Shown piece by piece: positions 41,518 to 41,665 of a stretch of DNA of 41,665 bases (positions within the stretch are counted from its first letter, which is position 1; every line of letters begins with the position of its first letter). The stretch is from Rhodospirillales bacterium (GTDB lineage Bacteria; Pseudomonadota; Alphaproteobacteria; Acetobacterales; Acetobacteraceae): positions 1 to 41,665 of the forward strand of contig JAFKLG010000100.1 in the NCBI GenBank assembly GCA_017304945.1. Direction: 5' to 3'. The notes below the pieces were generated by a model. That model worked only from the letters and a program-made list of their open reading frames with translations, had not been told where the DNA came from and ran no database searches. The translations under genes were made by a program, and so were the position numbers.

Positions 41518-41665
41518 GCCGGCGCACCGGCCAAGGAGGAGGCTGGTCCGTTCGTCGCGGCGCTCGCGCACCGCATGGCCCGCATGCCTGCCGCTGGCCA
41601 TGCACGACCGACGGCGGGACCATCGGCCCCACCGTCGCTCGTTCCTGGATCTCAGGTCTTCCGCA

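Overview
The window is very GC-rich, densely packed bacterial chromosome. The order DUF3576 lipoprotein - leuS - lptE - holA, the single-subunit type glutathione synthetase and the alphaproteobacterial-looking leuA, YggS and NAD kinase proteins point to an alphaproteobacterium, most likely in the Acetobacteraceae or nearby Rhodospirillales (inferred from protein character only). No rRNA, tRNA or CRISPR array was seen.

Layout. 1-1011: start of a lipoprotein gene running off the left edge, then a scar where the tail of an unknown minus-strand gene abuts the C-terminal half of a MocR/PdxR-type regulator. 1061-6804: a compact locus of C-N bond hydrolases on two divergent arms: an asparaginase-like protein and an isochorismatase-like cysteine hydrolase on the left; an AtzG-like small protein, an AtzE/GatA-type amidase, a formamidase/acetamidase and an M20 carbamoylase/ureidase on the right, coupled by start-stop overlaps or very short gaps. 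6905-9039: short-chain dehydrogenase, MaoC-like protein and, on the other strand, an enoyl-CoA hydratase. 9153-15980: the minus-strand DUF3576-leuS-lptE-holA block, with a TPR-glycosyltransferase and a small lipoprotein inserted between DUF3576 and leuS.

16078-23138: envelope region with three more TPR-glycosyltransferase paralogues, a porin and a small thiamine-phosphate-synthase-like protein. 23183-27729: core metabolism (YggS, leuA, a nitrilase-superfamily amidase and NAD kinase). leuA is preceded by a leucine-rich mini-ORF and mutually exclusive stem-loops that look like an attenuator, and the leuA/nitrilase divergent region carries a spaced 13-bp direct repeat. 27781-34152: accessory catabolism: a serine beta-lactamase-fold esterase, a zinc-less MDR reductase with a divergent MmyB-type regulator, a luciferase-like monooxygenase, and a gluconate-5-dehydrogenase-like plus 2-hydroxyacid dehydrogenase pair. 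34226-35212: gshB.

35402-41517: a more variable end: a MarR regulator with an epimerase and a divergent SnoaL-like protein around a perfect 19-bp inverted repeat; a decayed IS1595-family (ISXO2-like) transposase; a DUF3892 gene; a frameshifted hypothetical gene; and a GlxA-type AraC regulator divergent from an alpha/beta hydrolase. The last 148 bases hold nothing I can call.

Most promising for novelty: the amide-hydrolase locus with its AtzG/AtzE-like pair and an asparaginase homologue that has lost the canonical catalytic Asp; the leuA leader; the MarR palindrome; and the four-copy TPR-glycosyltransferase region.
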